From Pempheris klunzingeri (Eukaryota; Chordata; Actinopteri; Acropomatiformes; Pempheridae), in contig NC_092013.1 of the NCBI RefSeq assembly GCF_042242105.1, positions 7,544,730 through 7,608,729 of the forward strand: a DNA stretch of 64,000 nt. The letters are read 5' to 3'. A model generated the notes under the pieces. It ran no database searches and was not told where the DNA came from. It saw nothing but the letters and a program-made list of their open reading frames with translations. How positions within the stretch are numbered: the first letter of the stretch is position 1; the number at the start of each line of letters is the position of its first letter. The position numbers were made by a program, and so were the translations under genes. This document shows positions 1 to 13,055 of this stretch, in pieces.

Positions 1-3000
1 GACTGGGTGAGTGTGCGTCGCATGACCAGAATCACTGGTCTCCACATGGGCATGAACAAACTGAGAGAAACCCGCACATGCATGTGCAAACAAATGTATC
101 GAGGGCACAAATGAGGCCCAGGAGCAGAGCAGCCCGCCCTCTACAGTAGCACTCGTATTCATCATTTACTTCATTTAGACGCTGTTATCTCTGGTCTCCA
201 TGTGTGATCTGAACTGTCCCGTATGCTTAGAGCACACACACAGCGTCGCACACAGCCATATGGACTCACGCCCACACACACACGTGCAGATATTGATCCG
301 CAGCCAGGTGGTCGTCTCTGTGCACCACGTTTTTGTATATGAGCCTACACTGTGTCTTTACTCATACCGTTCTCTCTGACATGTTACAGCATCAAACATG
401 AACTACTACCTGCCTCATCAAGAAGCTTTTAAGATTAAAACCCATTTGCCATTGACAAAGAAAAGCCTTGCATGTTTTACAGATGTGACTCTTTGACATT
501 TTGGGCTCGATTTTTTATATATGCCTTATAAGAAGGAAATTCTTGTATTGTTGTTCTCAACAAATATGTAAATCTGTCAAGTTTTTAATCGCGTGTAAAA
601 ACTTGCTTTGTCCTTCGTGCTTAGCAACCTCCTAACTTGTCGTCCAATCATTGTCCAGGATGTTCACCATGGTAACGGCAGCCAGGAAGCCTTCTATAAT
701 GACCCCAGTGTGCTGTACATCTCTCTACATCGCTTTGACGATGGGAACTTCTTCCCTGGTAGTGGACATCAGAGTGAGGTGGGTAGTCCTCCGCAGCAGC
801 GCTGTGTTGTTCTGCTTTTTGTTTGTGTTGTCAAGGCGATGTCTCAGTGTTTGTGTGTGTTTGTATTGCGCTGCATGCACCTAGATTCTCGTGATAACAA
901 TAGCTTAAGAACAACACATGAGAAACTTTTAAACTTGTGACACAGGTTCTCTTTGTTAAGGAGTTGATCTGAGGAGATTGTCTGAGTAGACTGAGCAGAT
1001 ATACATATACAATACAGCCATTATATAATAATAATAATAATACCACCTATGTCTTTTGTGAAGATAAATATGTTGGTATAGACATATTTGGTAATTATGT
1101 GATTCCAGTAGGACATTAGGGAGCTTAAGAGCCTTGTGTTTAGCAGATACTTGTCAAAACAGGAAGAATGATTGTAACAATAGATCCAGGAATAATTGTC
1201 ATGATTTAAAGCCCCAATTACAACCACAATTTGGTCATGATGACTTTCACTGCACTGGAATAAAGTGAAACAGGTTAGTATGCATATGTTATCCTGCATT
1301 GCACAGCGGTTTAGGATTAACATCTTGCCTATGACTGGGCTTCAGACCAGTCCAAGCAGTCACAATTACATCATTGCACCACATCTTGCATTGTCTTTGT
1401 TCATGTAGCAGCTTTTTGACTTATTCAACATGACATTTCCAAATACTGCAAACGTGTTTATCCAATGAATTCGCCGTCAGCCCATCACACTTTGATTTTG
1501 TGTATCTACTGTAGGTTTATTTCCATAGTTTATTTGAGAAACTTCAGGGCTTTGGATGTCAGGACTTTACAACAGGATGTGTACAGTCAAATTGCATGCC
1601 TATGTTTGAATACAGGAAATTGAGATGCCTATGAATTCTGCCTGCGGTCTTACCAGAAACCAAGTGTGATGACTATCCCCAGTCAGACACATTGACCCCA
1701 ACCCACGGTGGCATTCACCACCCATTCAATCCCCCACATCCCCTCCTCGTATTCTCCCATCCTCCCCCACAATAATGAGGATAAAATAGTCAATGTTTTC
1801 CCATAAAATCCCCTGATGAGGGACGCTACATAAAACGCTCTGCTGACTTGGATGTGGCTTTGCCTTAAGTGGCCCCTCAACCTCTGTTGAGCTGTGTGGT
1901 AAACCTCTGGAGTCTCGCTGTCCCCCGTGTAGGTATATAACGCACCATGGGGTAGCGGTGTGATGTCATAGCCATAACAGTGAGTGCAGAGTACCACACA
2001 GAAACCAGCGAAGGCCTAATCCAGTCCAGCAACTCTTGAAACATGAAAGAGAGAAAGAGGACAGAGAGGAGTGCAAGAGACTTGAAGCAATAGCAGGAGT
2101 TGTGTGTGTTTGTGCGTGCAACTATGTGTGTGTGCGTGTGTGTGTCCATGTGCACATGCGTGTGCATGCGGGTACATTACGAGTTGGCAGAGGACAGGAG
2201 GCCTCATGTGTTTTTAGTTTGCCCTGTGAACATCCCGTCCACTGAGAGAAGAATGGAGACAGACGCTCTGCGATGCTCATCAGCATTCTTTCAAACATCC
2301 TCTCACACCCATACACACACACACACATTTATACACATACACACACACAAAGGAAATTACCACGCCTTGCTGCCAAGAGTATGTCAATCAACCTCCTCAT
2401 TCTCCCCTCAAACTGACACATTGACTGATGGCGAAGGGCTTAGAGAGCAGCTAAGTGGCTGCTAGCAGGACTACAAAGAGAAAGGCAGGAATCCTTAAAC
2501 CTTCTTTCCAAGACCCGGGCCTCAGTTCACTCTGCTCCAAATATGTGAGGTCAAAATGAGACAACCTCCTTCAACTCTGCCTGGCATTTTGGCAGTACAC
2601 ACCAATCTCAATACAGCTAAAAAAACATATAAAGATCATTTACAATGTAAAATGTACATGTAAATTAGTGATGATGAGTATTATACCATATATGTTTTAT
2701 TTGACATTTTATATATACCAAACCTACTAAATTTCAATGCCCAGAACACAGAATATACAGTCGTTTATGTTACATGAAAATAATATATTTTCAATATATA
2801 AATAGAGCATTTTACTACATTCAGAATGTGATTCTAATACAGCGTTGTTTATAGATCAAGGAAAAGTTGCCAAATGTGAAATATTTCCCAGTATAGCTGT
2901 TGCCTCAAGCTTGGGAATCATAAACGGGTGAAGCTCTGTTGTGGCTCAGAGTGATTTATAAGACCATTTGACAAATTGTATCAAAATCAAAATGGAGGGA

Positions 3001-6000
3001 CAGGGGTGTTGAATTAATAGCCATCCGTCTTTCATTTAGGAATCATAATCACTCCCTGGTGTTGCCTTAAAGACGTTCAGTCACTTTTCCTCAATTGCTG
3101 CAATGCAAGGTTTTGCAACAGCCGTGCTGATTTTGTGAGCTTTTGACACAAATCTGTCACCGTCACGCCGTTTCTCAACTTTCATTGGGACTCATTAACT
3201 TTCTTGATTCTCACAGAGACTCTTTCTCCCTCGTAGCCTCACTCCCTCTCCCCTCTCTCCCGCTCCATCCAGGTGGGTGCAGGTGCAGGCGAAGGCTTCA
3301 ATGTGAATGTAGCCTGGACCGGGGGTCTGAACCCTCCGATGGGTGATGCAGAGTACCTGGCTGCATTCAGGTAAAGAATTAACTCAACCTGTCTCTATGC
3401 TGTTTTGCTCAGCAATTCAGAATCTACAGTGAAAGGTCTGTGGTGGTCTTTCAGAGTGCTTAAACTAATCTTATTCAAATTAGATGCACTTTTACAGTTT
3501 TTACACACTTTTACATTTACAAAACATTTGTTTTCATGTTGGTGAGTATGTTTCCCTACTGTTTTAAGTTTCAGCTTGTGTCATTGCAGTAAAAAACAAT
3601 CAACTTGCAGGGACATAGATAATCCACTCAGAACATTACAGTGATGTTTATTTGAGTTACATTATATTCACATATAGTATAGTTTGTATAGTTGTGGTAT
3701 AGTTTGTAAGGTTATCTATGTGTGAGTCAACTGCTGAAATCTGACAGCATAAATGCACCCAGTAAACCTACATAGACGTCTCTCTTCACTCCTATGCACA
3801 TGATTGATTATGTTATTATGTTATCAGCTGTTAATCAGACCAGTTAAGTCATTGACAAGGCTGTTTTTTTATTTATATCACCTTAGACATGCCCACACAA
3901 GCACAGTGCCAGCGTGTTTGTATAGTAAAACCAACAGATGCTGCAGAACGACTGCAGAATACAGCCAGGTCAAGAAAAGATAGAAAACTTCTTTCATGAG
4001 TAAAAGTAGTTTTTTTCATCAAATGACATTTTCCTCCTCCTGTTTGAAGCCCAGTCGCAGGTTATTACTTCCCATTTGCATTGGAATACACCTGTAAAAC
4101 ACACAGTACTTTTGACCATGCAGTTGTGCTGTAATGTTGAACTTTGCAATAGATCACCTGTAATATCTAAACATCATCAGCATCTACACAGTTTGTAGAC
4201 CATTGGTTTTTGCAATGTGAAATTCTTATTAGAAACAAGGCCCTTATAATTTGTTGAGCTGAAAACAAAACCCTACATGCAGGTGTTAGTCAAACACACC
4301 TTTGCTCTCTCCACACTTTCCGTTTCATTCAAGTCAGTTTTCCTGAATGAATGTAGCTTGGTTCTGCTCTAGACTGTAATGAACTCAGAGTGTTTCTGTC
4401 AGCAACACTGGCTCACCACCAGATGATTAAACAGTATGTGAGCTCTCCACAGTTCTGCATGGAGCAGACACAGTGGGTGGGCCCATCGTCAAAGGAAAGA
4501 TGCTAATGAGCTAACCCATACTGGTAAAATCCATAGAGCCAATAGGCAGACACGGAAACACTAAGTCCAGTGTTTACTGGAGCTCTGGATGCTAATTAAG
4601 AAACAACTGGTCTTTTCCTGGGCAGGCGTCTGGTTTTGGTATTTTTTATCTAGTTTTGGGAAATGGCAAGTGTTTTCATGTGTAAAACTTCCTCAGTTAA
4701 CCACACTGTAGTACTGTACTGTATTGTGTGTTACCCCTAGAAACTTTGCTCCGAATGGAAGCTCTGTGGAGAAGGAGTGTCGTGGTGGTCCAGTGGTTTG
4801 AGGCACATACCACGTAGCTCCCATGTCCTGGGTTCTTATCCAGCCAAGGGACCTTTTGTTAGAAGTCATCATGGGGAGCAGCCACGTATTCACCACCACT
4901 GTCAACTGTCTAATAAAGGCAAAACAAAAAGTCCACAATCAAAGCAAAAATGCCATTTGGATTTGCAAAACTGCAGCAGAATAGTCACAATTTTTAAGAA
5001 GCAAAATGCGTGAAACAGGACAGGAGGGATTTCTGTCAAAACAAACAAATCTTTCAGTGGACTCTGCAGCCATTCTGTGGATTAACTGGTGCGAGAAAAT
5101 ACATAACACGCCATACAGACAAAATTTAATGCATCATGAATTCATGCTTACGCAATTAAGTATCTATTCTGGTGCCAGTTCTGTAATTCAATTTGAAAAC
5201 ATGATTTAGACGCCGGATCGCTCCAGACTGTGCGTTTCTCTCCAGGATGGAACAGAAAGCTAGCCAGAGTGCGGCTGTTGATGATGATGTGTCTCTGTTT
5301 TTGGGTGTGTGTCAGTGACAGGGGGAATATTGTGGTCAAGAGCGGTGGTGGTGGGACTCTAGTACAATCAAGAGAAAGCTCAGCTGCGTTGAGATTAAGT
5401 GTCATGACGTAGTGTGTGTGTGTACGTGTGGAGGATTACAAAGGTGGTCAGAATTGAAGGTCAGTCTAATCACCGGTAGCACAGCACACACACGTAACAC
5501 CCACTTTCAAAGGGCAGAGGAAAGTATGTATATATGTTGACCTGCGCAAAGCGTGTATGAGGATGCATGGACATATTTTCATGTGCATTTCTAGGTGGCT
5601 ACTGCCGATTTACAAACTATGAAGGAGAGGAGAGGAGGAGAAAAAGTGGGGGGTGCATTGTTAGGGAATCCAAAGGCGGCGTAATTAGGCCCAATGGATC
5701 CCAGATGGCTGGCTGTCAGTGACGTGAGAAGAGGGACGAGCTCCTAATAGGAACCAGACGCACACAAACGCCTTTGAACTGCCGCTGAGAGGGAGAGAGA
5801 GAGAGAGAGAATCAAACGCGGCATGGGCTGTGCGCTCTTGCTAAATAACTGGCAGCGGGAGACGAGAGGAAGTGAGGAGGAGAGCATAGAAGCGAGGAAA
5901 GTGGTCTCCCCTGAGTAGAGTAGACAGTATGTGGGCGTCTCAGTCCAGATATGTCAAGGGTCTCATTTTTATCTGCTTGTGTCACCCACAAAAACAGAAA

Positions 6001-7709
6001 CTTTTCAGTGTTTGCCACCTGCCTAAAGTTATGCAAGTCTTTGCTTTGGCCGTTTTTTTGTTGTTTTTTTTCAAATCTGTATATATCCAGGAGAGGTTTG
6101 CGGTGTGCTGCTTTTTCCAGCCGTGCTCTGCTTCACATTTAAACAGTTGCACACATTCACACCTGGGAGCTACCCCACCTTCCAGTGTTGGCCTCCTACC
6201 AAGACTGGATCAAGAACAGAGATCAAGGACTTGGAACACGGCCTTTGATAATTTATCTTTCATCATTTTCAAATGGATGGAGTTTACAATGAAGTAAATG
6301 TTTGCAGTTAACAATCCAGAGAAAAAGGCTGACATTGTACGAGTCGCAAATCAATCACCTCGGCTATGTAGCGATTTCAGTTTTATATTTTTCTTTTGTT
6401 TTAACTTTACAGGCAGCGTAATATCCTGTTTATTACAATAAGCAAAGTCTATTCTGATGTTAAATCAGTCCCACAATGACTTCCTCCTCTCACGATATTA
6501 TATTGTATTCACTGTTCCAGTTTTTCACAAATTATAAACACCTGTTGAAAACATGATTTCTGAAATGTGCTGTCTAATTTCAGCCAGGCCACAGAGCTTG
6601 AATGAGCATACTTTACAGTGTTCGGTTTAGACCATGCTGTTCTCCCTGTTCCCCCTCAGAGCCGTGGTGATGCCCATTGCCCACGAGTTTTCCCCTGATG
6701 TGGTGCTGGTGTCAGCTGGCTTTGATGCTGTCGAAGGACATTCGTCGCCACTGGGAGGCTACCAGGTCACAGCCAAGTGTAAGGCTCAGTCAGCGCCTCG
6801 TTCACACATAGCACAAATTCACATTAACACACACAAAGTGCAGTTTGAACTTATTTGAACTTATTTATACATATCTATATATATATATATATTCTTAATG
6901 AATGACTTGTTTGGTGTTGGTAAAAGTGATTAGATTAGATTAACCTTCTGCCTGATGTGAACTTTTGTTTTTTCTTTACCTCTGTTGTGAAAATGATTAA
7001 TTGATATTCATTTGTCCCGCATTTTATTTTAATATCTGTGTTTTGGATCCAGCACACACCAAGCCAGATTGTGTTTATAGCTCCAACTAACTTGTGGGAC
7101 AAATTGCAGAATCATAAAGCTTAGTCATTCCTCACAGACTATTTTCAGGTGGATAAACACTTGCAGCTGTAAGGATTGATGTCAGACATTAGAATTAGGT
7201 GAGAAGTGCTGTGAAACTTAGCAGAAAAACAAACCAAAACTTCCTGAGTACAACCTCAGGGAGAAATTCAAGTTTCTTCATGCATAGAGAAACTGTTTGT
7301 CTTTGTCAGGACCTACTTCTTGTTTTTGAATAAAATGTAGATGAATGAAATCTGGTATATCATGAATACAAGGCAGGGATCGCCACTCTGAACGAAGGAA
7401 GGCGACACCAGCGTGTAAACATTCACAACTTCAATCAACACTGATGGAATCATTTCATCTCCTTAATCAATATTGAGAAGTCTCTGAACAGCCTTCATGT
7501 GGCCCAACCTGTGTGTGTGTGTGTGTGTGTGTGTGTTGTTCTCTACCAGGTTTTGGCTTCCTGACTCGTCAGCTGATGTCACTGGCTGGGGGTCGGGTGG
7601 TCTTGGCTCTGGAGGGGGGACATGACCTCAAGGCCATCTGTGATGCCTCTGAAGCCTGTGTCAGCGCCTTGTTGGGCATGGAGGTGAGTGAGAGTGTGTG
7701 TGCGTGTGT

Positions 7710-7741
<32 letters not shown>

Positions 7742-10595
7742 CTGTGTGTGTGCAGTCCTCTAACTGCTTGTTGTGTCACAGGTGGAGCCTCTCTCCCAGT
7801 CCGTGCTGGACCAGAAGCCGTGTGTAAACGCTGTCAAGTCACTGCAGAAAGTCATCCAGGTTCAGGGTGAGAACTGAACGCCTCGACACAACACAGCCTG
7901 TAGCATCCACCCCAGTGTTTTCTGAAGTAAAGGGTCTTAGGTGCATCAGTAAACTCTTGCAAACAACTAGTTGGACAACCAGTAAGACAATGTGCTGATC
8001 AGTGTGGAAAACACTATGACAGTCGAGCGTCACTAGCCATAGGTACTTCATAACTATATGCTATATGCTATACTTTCATCCTATATGCGTATAGGCCTAT
8101 GCAGTGAAACTGCAACAAATGAGAAGACATTTGTCACCTTCTTCACAAACCAGCCTCTCACCTGCACAGCTCAGCACTGGGACACATATGCTACCTCACA
8201 CGTCAATATAAAACTGAAAACCTGACTAGCAGGCTAATATAATATTATATTATATTATAAAACTTTTAGGGTTTACAACAAGAAACTCAATGAAATGTTA
8301 AAAAAATAAAAAGATAATAAAAGTGCAGTGAGGTGCAGTTTGCTCAGGCAGAAACATCCTCCAGTTTTCAGCAAATTATTTTCACCTGCGTTCCTTCCTG
8401 AGCAGATTTACACAATGGCACCTCTCCAAAACCCTGCATAATATTTTGCACACTAATCTCCATCACATTGATGATGAAAGTCTTCTGACAAGACACGTGA
8501 ATTTAATTGTTGATGGACCTTGTGTGCGACATGCTGTACATATGATGAAAGATTCATCGTGTATATTAAGATGAATAGCAGCAAATCTCTGAACACCATG
8601 TTCCATTATTTTGTCTAGAAATGTAACGACTTTTTAAGAACCTCTTCAAAAAGGACAGAAGGCATACATGAGGTTTTTTCAGATAACGAGAGGAGGAGTT
8701 CAGACTGTATTATTTCGCCTGTATCAACTGTGTAGTTTGCAGAATCACAACCTGCGCTAGGATCCAAGTCAGCAGCACCACTGCAGTACTATGCTGCCTC
8801 TCACCTTTCAGTATTCAAACGTGAAAACATTTTTACAACATAGATAAATAGACAGTAATTGAGACTGTGGGGGTCCTGGGTGTTAACATATTTATATATA
8901 TAACATTTATATAACCTGTAACTGCACATTTTCTCCTTCACTCTCACCTCTGTTATCTCACTCTCAGTCACAAGCTGCTACATTTGAGATGTCACAATAA
9001 GTGTGAGATAAATATATTCCCATCAGCTTGTTTGAAGTGAAATAAACAGGCACGACAACAAGAAAAATGTTTCGTCTTTGAGGAACATGTTTTGTTCCTC
9101 AAAGGAACACCAGTTAATAGTGATACCGTGTTCACCATCATATACATGGAAAGCTTTCAAGTCAAGTCAGTTTTTTATTAATATAGCCACGGATGACACA
9201 GGACTTCCGCACAATCTTTACAGCATACAACATCCTCCTCTTCCTCCTCCCCCTCCTCTTCATCCTTAGACAGCCTGTCAACTCAGAGGAAGAAAACCTT
9301 TAGCATGAAATAAAGACAGGAGACTAACAGAGGAGGGACAGTAAAAGTACAACAAAGTTACAAATTGCCAACATTTCAGGGCATCCAAAGAAACTTTTAC
9401 ATTTTGTATTTGAAATGAAGTTTGCTTCCTCTTCCTTCTTGATAAATGAATATTTGTGAAGGTAGGGAATCATTTTTCAATGTTTGATCCACTTCTGTAG
9501 TTTGACGATTCCCTCAGCTGTAATTAACAGAAAATAACGCCGCTCTTTCTCTCTACTTGAACGAGCTGTTCAGCTTTTTTTTTGCATTTCCACTCTCTTT
9601 AACTTTGGTCTCTTTATTTCTCCACTTAGCACCTCCCTCCGTCTCCTCACCCCTCCTGCTCTCTGGCCACCTCTCCTCCTTTACATCCCTGTCTCCCATC
9701 CCTCCCTCCAGCCGTCCCACACACAGACAGACTCACACACACACACACATGCACGGCCGCCCTGGCTCCAATTATCTTCAAACACTTCTCTGGCACACGA
9801 CCTTCGCAACATCCCCTCCTGATTGCACACAAATGTTATCCCAACTAAATTAGATTAATTAAAAATATTTGCAAAGCCACAAGAATGTTAAGCCCATAAT
9901 TTAGGCCCGGGGTGAAATATATGTGAGTTGCATGCACAGCCAGAACACACACACGCTCTTAGACGAACACATTTGCAAACACTGATTGATTTTACTTCCA
10001 CTGTGTGTCACAGGACTCGAGCCTGGAGACTCTGAGAGAACAGAGCTTGAGTTTACTTTTCTGGAATTATCAACATGGATATTTATACCACGGGCTGTTT
10101 ATATCATAGTCAGTGCTTATATTCACATCAAACAGCCACAACCGGTGGATCAAACACCAAGCACTGCTTTTTAATAATGCAGTGCAGACGCTGTCCCTCA
10201 AGGAACCATTCAAGATGAAAACAAAATACTGAAATACCGGCAAGTGAGGTCATTAATCTTTTCCCTTCCTTTGTCCTCTCCCTCTGTTTCATCCTCTTGC
10301 CTCCTGCAGGTGAGTACTGGCAGAGCGTGAAGGATTCGGCCGCCACAGTGGATCTGTCCTACCTGCAGGCGCAGAGACAACGGCTGAGACGGGACTCGGA
10401 CAGCGAGGCCGTCAGCGCCATCGCCTCACTGTCGATGGGAGCCATCGCCTCTGACAAGTAAGGACGACGACGAATTTAATATCTTCTGCTTCAGCGTCGT
10501 CATAGAATTGCACTTGATGTGTAATAAAATCGTTGTCTCTCTCTCGTTTGTTAAGGAAACAGCCGGAAAAACTGACAGAGAAAGATTCTCACTGA
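1..10595 (+). CDS. hdac7: Histone deacetylase 7 (class IIa HDAC), 3' part, 5' end outside window
   Basis: Coding exons are 1-6, 659-778, 3273-3370, 6660-6778, 7550-7683, 7782-7866, 10310-10457 and 10556-10595; all have GT-AG ends and matching phases, giving 249 aa plus stop. Bases 1-6 encode DW and run into a gtgagt donor; the next exon opens with DVHHGNG, restoring the class IIa DWDVHHGNG block. Zinc ligands are visible: Asp at 659-661, His at 665-667, and Asp of SAGFDA at 6724-6726. The class IIa hallmark, His in place of the catalytic Tyr (EGGHDL), is at 7621-7623; in this family it gives weak deacetylase activity and a mainly scaffolding role in nuclear corepressor complexes. [13 protein letters not shown] near the C-terminus matches the family nuclear-export signal. 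The tail ends EKLTEKDSH and lacks the acidic EEPM-type end of mammalian members. hdac4, 5 and 9 resemble it; the slc48a1 neighbour favours hdac7. Confidence 0.9.
7..658 (+). other. hdac7 intron (first in window)
   Basis: Donor gtgagt follows directly on DW; the acceptor is attgtccag at 650-658. It holds a few short CA-rich stretches. I see no further exon, RNA gene or mobile element in it. Confidence 0.8.
779..3272 (+). other. hdac7 intron with GT/CA microsatellites
   Basis: It runs from the gtgggt donor to the ctccatccag acceptor. It contains an imperfect GT-rich stretch near 2100-2165, CA-rich stretches near 2313-2350 and AT-rich sequence around 2600-2850. No open frame in it resembles a protein I know. 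Confidence 0.75.
3371..6659 (+). other. hdac7 intron carrying a SINE and possible control sequence
   Basis: It runs from the gtaaag donor to the ccccctcag acceptor. It contains the SINE at about 4780-4940 and a GA tract at 5791-5811. A GC-balanced, non-repetitive stretch near 5670-5790 includes a GTGACGT CRE-like half site. That stretch looks less random than its surroundings, but I cannot show conservation. Confidence 0.6.
4780..4940 (+). mobile_element. tRNA-derived SINE
   Basis: There is an A-box-like TGGTCCAGTGG at 4786-4796 and a B-box-like GGTTCTTATCC at 4831-4841 (two changes from GGTTCGANTCC). The spacing is that of a tRNA-type RNA polymerase III promoter. A non-tRNA body and an A-rich end after TAATAAAGGCAAAAC follow. 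The layout matches a SINE type I know to be abundant in spiny-rayed fish. It lies inside an hdac7 intron in the sense direction. The decayed B box suggests an old, inactive copy. Confidence 0.75.
7511..7536 (+). repeat. (TG)n just upstream of an hdac7 splice acceptor
   Basis: About 13 TG units are followed by a short pyrimidine tract and the ctctaccag acceptor at 7549. Such repeats vary in length between individuals and here sit where they could influence splicing of the exon carrying the class IIa His. Confidence 0.9.
7684..7781 (+). repeat. 98-bp hdac7 intron made mostly of TG repeat
   Basis: The whole intron between the exons 7550-7683 and 7782-7866 is 98 bp, and 7692-7754 of it is an interrupted TG tract. 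Its length will depend on repeat number. Confidence 0.88.
7867..10309 (+). other. hdac7 intron with AT-rich, homeodomain-like motif cluster
   Basis: It runs from the gtgaga donor to the ctcctgcag acceptor. A perfect 11-bp inverted repeat (CTTTGAGGAAC and its complement) lies near 9075-9105. Between about 9840 and 9910, TAATTA-type motifs and TTTGCAAAG cluster in otherwise non-repetitive DNA. No coding segment was found. Confidence 0.55.
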
Positions 10596-13055
10596 GGAAA
10601 GAGTCTCCTGACAGTTTGCCTCAACCAAGTCTCAGTGGAAACACACACACTCACACAAACACAGCGTTACACACTTGGACCATCACTGGAATCAGATGTC
10701 CTCCTCAGTTCGACCACTGTATTCATCACCTCACAAAAACTCCTCCACCTGCATTACTACTGGCTGCAGCCCAACCACTCTGATTCAAACACACACCAAG
10801 AAACAACATCTATATTGTCATGACGCCCCTACAGGCTCCTCATGGAGGGGACATCGACCACTGAACTGAGAAAAAGTTGTAAAGAAAGACAACCAGAGGC
10901 AGATGAATGAAGGATCTTCACTCTCTTTTGGGAGTTGATGACATAACGTAGCATGAACTCACACTTGACAAAGCACAGCCCTGCGACTTTAAACATTCAC
11001 CTTGTAAATGACTCCCACAAAACCTGCGAGAGACCACTCGGACTGCTGTAACCTTGAAGGCGCGGTCAAAGGTCGGCTTGGCTCGCTGCAGCCAATCACT
11101 CAGAGCGGAAGGAGTCGTCCCCACAGGACGTGCCGGTGAAGGAGAGCAGACGTCCCCTCTGCGCCTAAAACACGTCCCGCTGCGATGACTTATTGTGATG
11201 TAATTTGTCTGCATGTGACAAAGATCCAATGAAGGAACTGATCAGGGGTTTCTGATCGTTTTGCACTGTAACGTTCTGTAATGTGAACTGGACAAGATGG
11301 AGGAGACGCAGCCACGTCGGCCATGTTGACGATCAAACGCCTTGTTTGCTCCTTTTTTTAGTGTATTTGAATTTATAGTCATTTGACCCATGGCACACAT
11401 TTTAGTGAATATCAGCATGAGATCCAGAGTGAAGCTACAGTGAAGTCTGAGATACATATGTTTCATATTGTTTTGTATGTCCACATATTTTCTTAAGTCT
11501 TTTCTTTTTCTTTCTTGGCCTGTCAGGCGAGCTCATGCAGCAAGACTTTAGATGGCTGCAGTGATTGTTATCGCTCGCCGACAGATAAAAGAAGACACCG
11601 CAGTCTTTGATGAAGTGCGTCTTAAATGTGTAGACATACTGTTGGTATTGGTTAGATTGGTCAAAATGAAGAGCTCGTACTTGTTGTCATCGGAGCATCA
11701 GTATCAGGGGAGAAAGAAATCACTCCGAAGGGTCCCTGAAAGAGATTCTTTAACACGTCAGCAAAGGCAGAAATCACCCATAATGCCTCAGTGCAGCGTG
11801 ACCACTCAGAAACGATTGTATGTGTGAGAATGCAGAGCACACCGTCTCCGTCTGGAGATCGATCGATGCTGAACATTTTGGATGAGACTCATCCAAACAG
11901 TTACTGACAATCACTCACAGAGCCCTCAGGACGGGACGATCAGAACGACGCCCTTAAAATCTGAACTCTGATCATGTCTTTTTAGTGGACTAGTGTTTCT
12001 ACCTGTGGATGAGCATTCCTGCTGTATTTTGTAAATTTCTTTTATACTTTTATTTCTTTGATGACAGGGACAAACAGACGTGTCCTTCGTTTATCATTGA
12101 CGCATTGTAGCGGAGTTCTGTTTGGGGACGATGTGCTTCCCGGACCAAACAATGACATTTTAGCATTTAGGACGCAGCAATAATACTGAGATAGTTAAAT
12201 ATCCACCCAGTGCAATTGGACACAGGTTAAGCGCAACCAAAGTTTATGAGAACAATGTGCCGTCCTTGGACTGGCATGGCTTAAAGAACTTCAAAGACTT
12301 TGAAGAGTTTATGAATGTTTCTTTTTTTTCTATCCAAACAGTTGAACAGCACCAAAAGCACAGGACGGATATATAAACAAATTCATTTCTCATAAAAAAA
12401 AAAAAAAAAAGCCTAAATGACTTCTATTCATACATTCAGATTCTGTGCCTTTGAAGTGCTCTTTGCATGTCTAACACAATTTGACGGTGCTATAGATTTT
12501 TGTTTTTTTTTACATACAGTATGTTTGCCTTCTTTCTTTCTTTATGTTGCATTGTGTGTATGCAACTCAAAACCTGTCAAATCCTTGTTAATGTAATCAA
12601 AATGTGAAAACTAACGTCGGTGAGAGAGCGTGGAGCTGCTTCAGCTCCACATCGTGTAGAACGGTCGGACGGATGAGTGTCACGTGGTTTTACAAGAACA
12701 TTCGTGACAGCGACCTGACACATCTAATGTCTTATCTTTTGTCTTAATTAATGCAAATGACTTATTTTTGTATTTGATCTCAAAAATGAACCCTGTGTGT
12801 ACTTAGAGACCAAATTGTCAGCCCATGTGCCTTGAAGTATCATGCTGACCAACCTGTGTGAAGGTAGCCTTAACGAACTGGATCTTAATTAAAACTGCAG
12901 GCAAAGACCAGTTTTCTTTTAACTGACTCACTGATTTTGTTTCTGTACATAATGTGTACATAATGACTTTTTTTTGTTTTTTTGTCTTCTTTTGTCTTTT
13001 CTACTGTTATTGTTTCCAAAAAAAATCCTTAATAAAGGTAAAATATATACATTTG
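10596..13055 (+). other. hdac7: hdac7 3' untranslated region
   Basis: Non-coding sequence from the TGA at 10593-10595 to a consensus polyadenylation signal about 2.4 kb downstream. It includes an internal A17 run (12394-12410), which could cause false priming in cDNA libraries, and a small GC hairpin near 12630-12650. No second gene was seen. Confidence 0.65.
13031..13036 (+). terminator. Polyadenylation signal AATAAA (hdac7)
   Basis: AATAAA in a T-rich then A-rich setting is the first strong consensus signal well placed to end the hdac7 transcript, with cleavage expected at about 13,046-13,066. Confidence 0.6.

Noticed and set aside
4780-4852. tRNA gene
   Set aside because: The A- and B-box-like motifs belong to a SINE; the B box is mutated and no acceptor-stem or anticodon-arm pairing is apparent.
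1-13055. Naming the HDAC as hdac9 on the strength of the Twist neighbour
   Set aside because: The KYWKSV-like C-terminus resembles HDAC9, but slc48a1 in tail-to-tail order matches the human HDAC7 locus and the Twist copy is not twist1-like.
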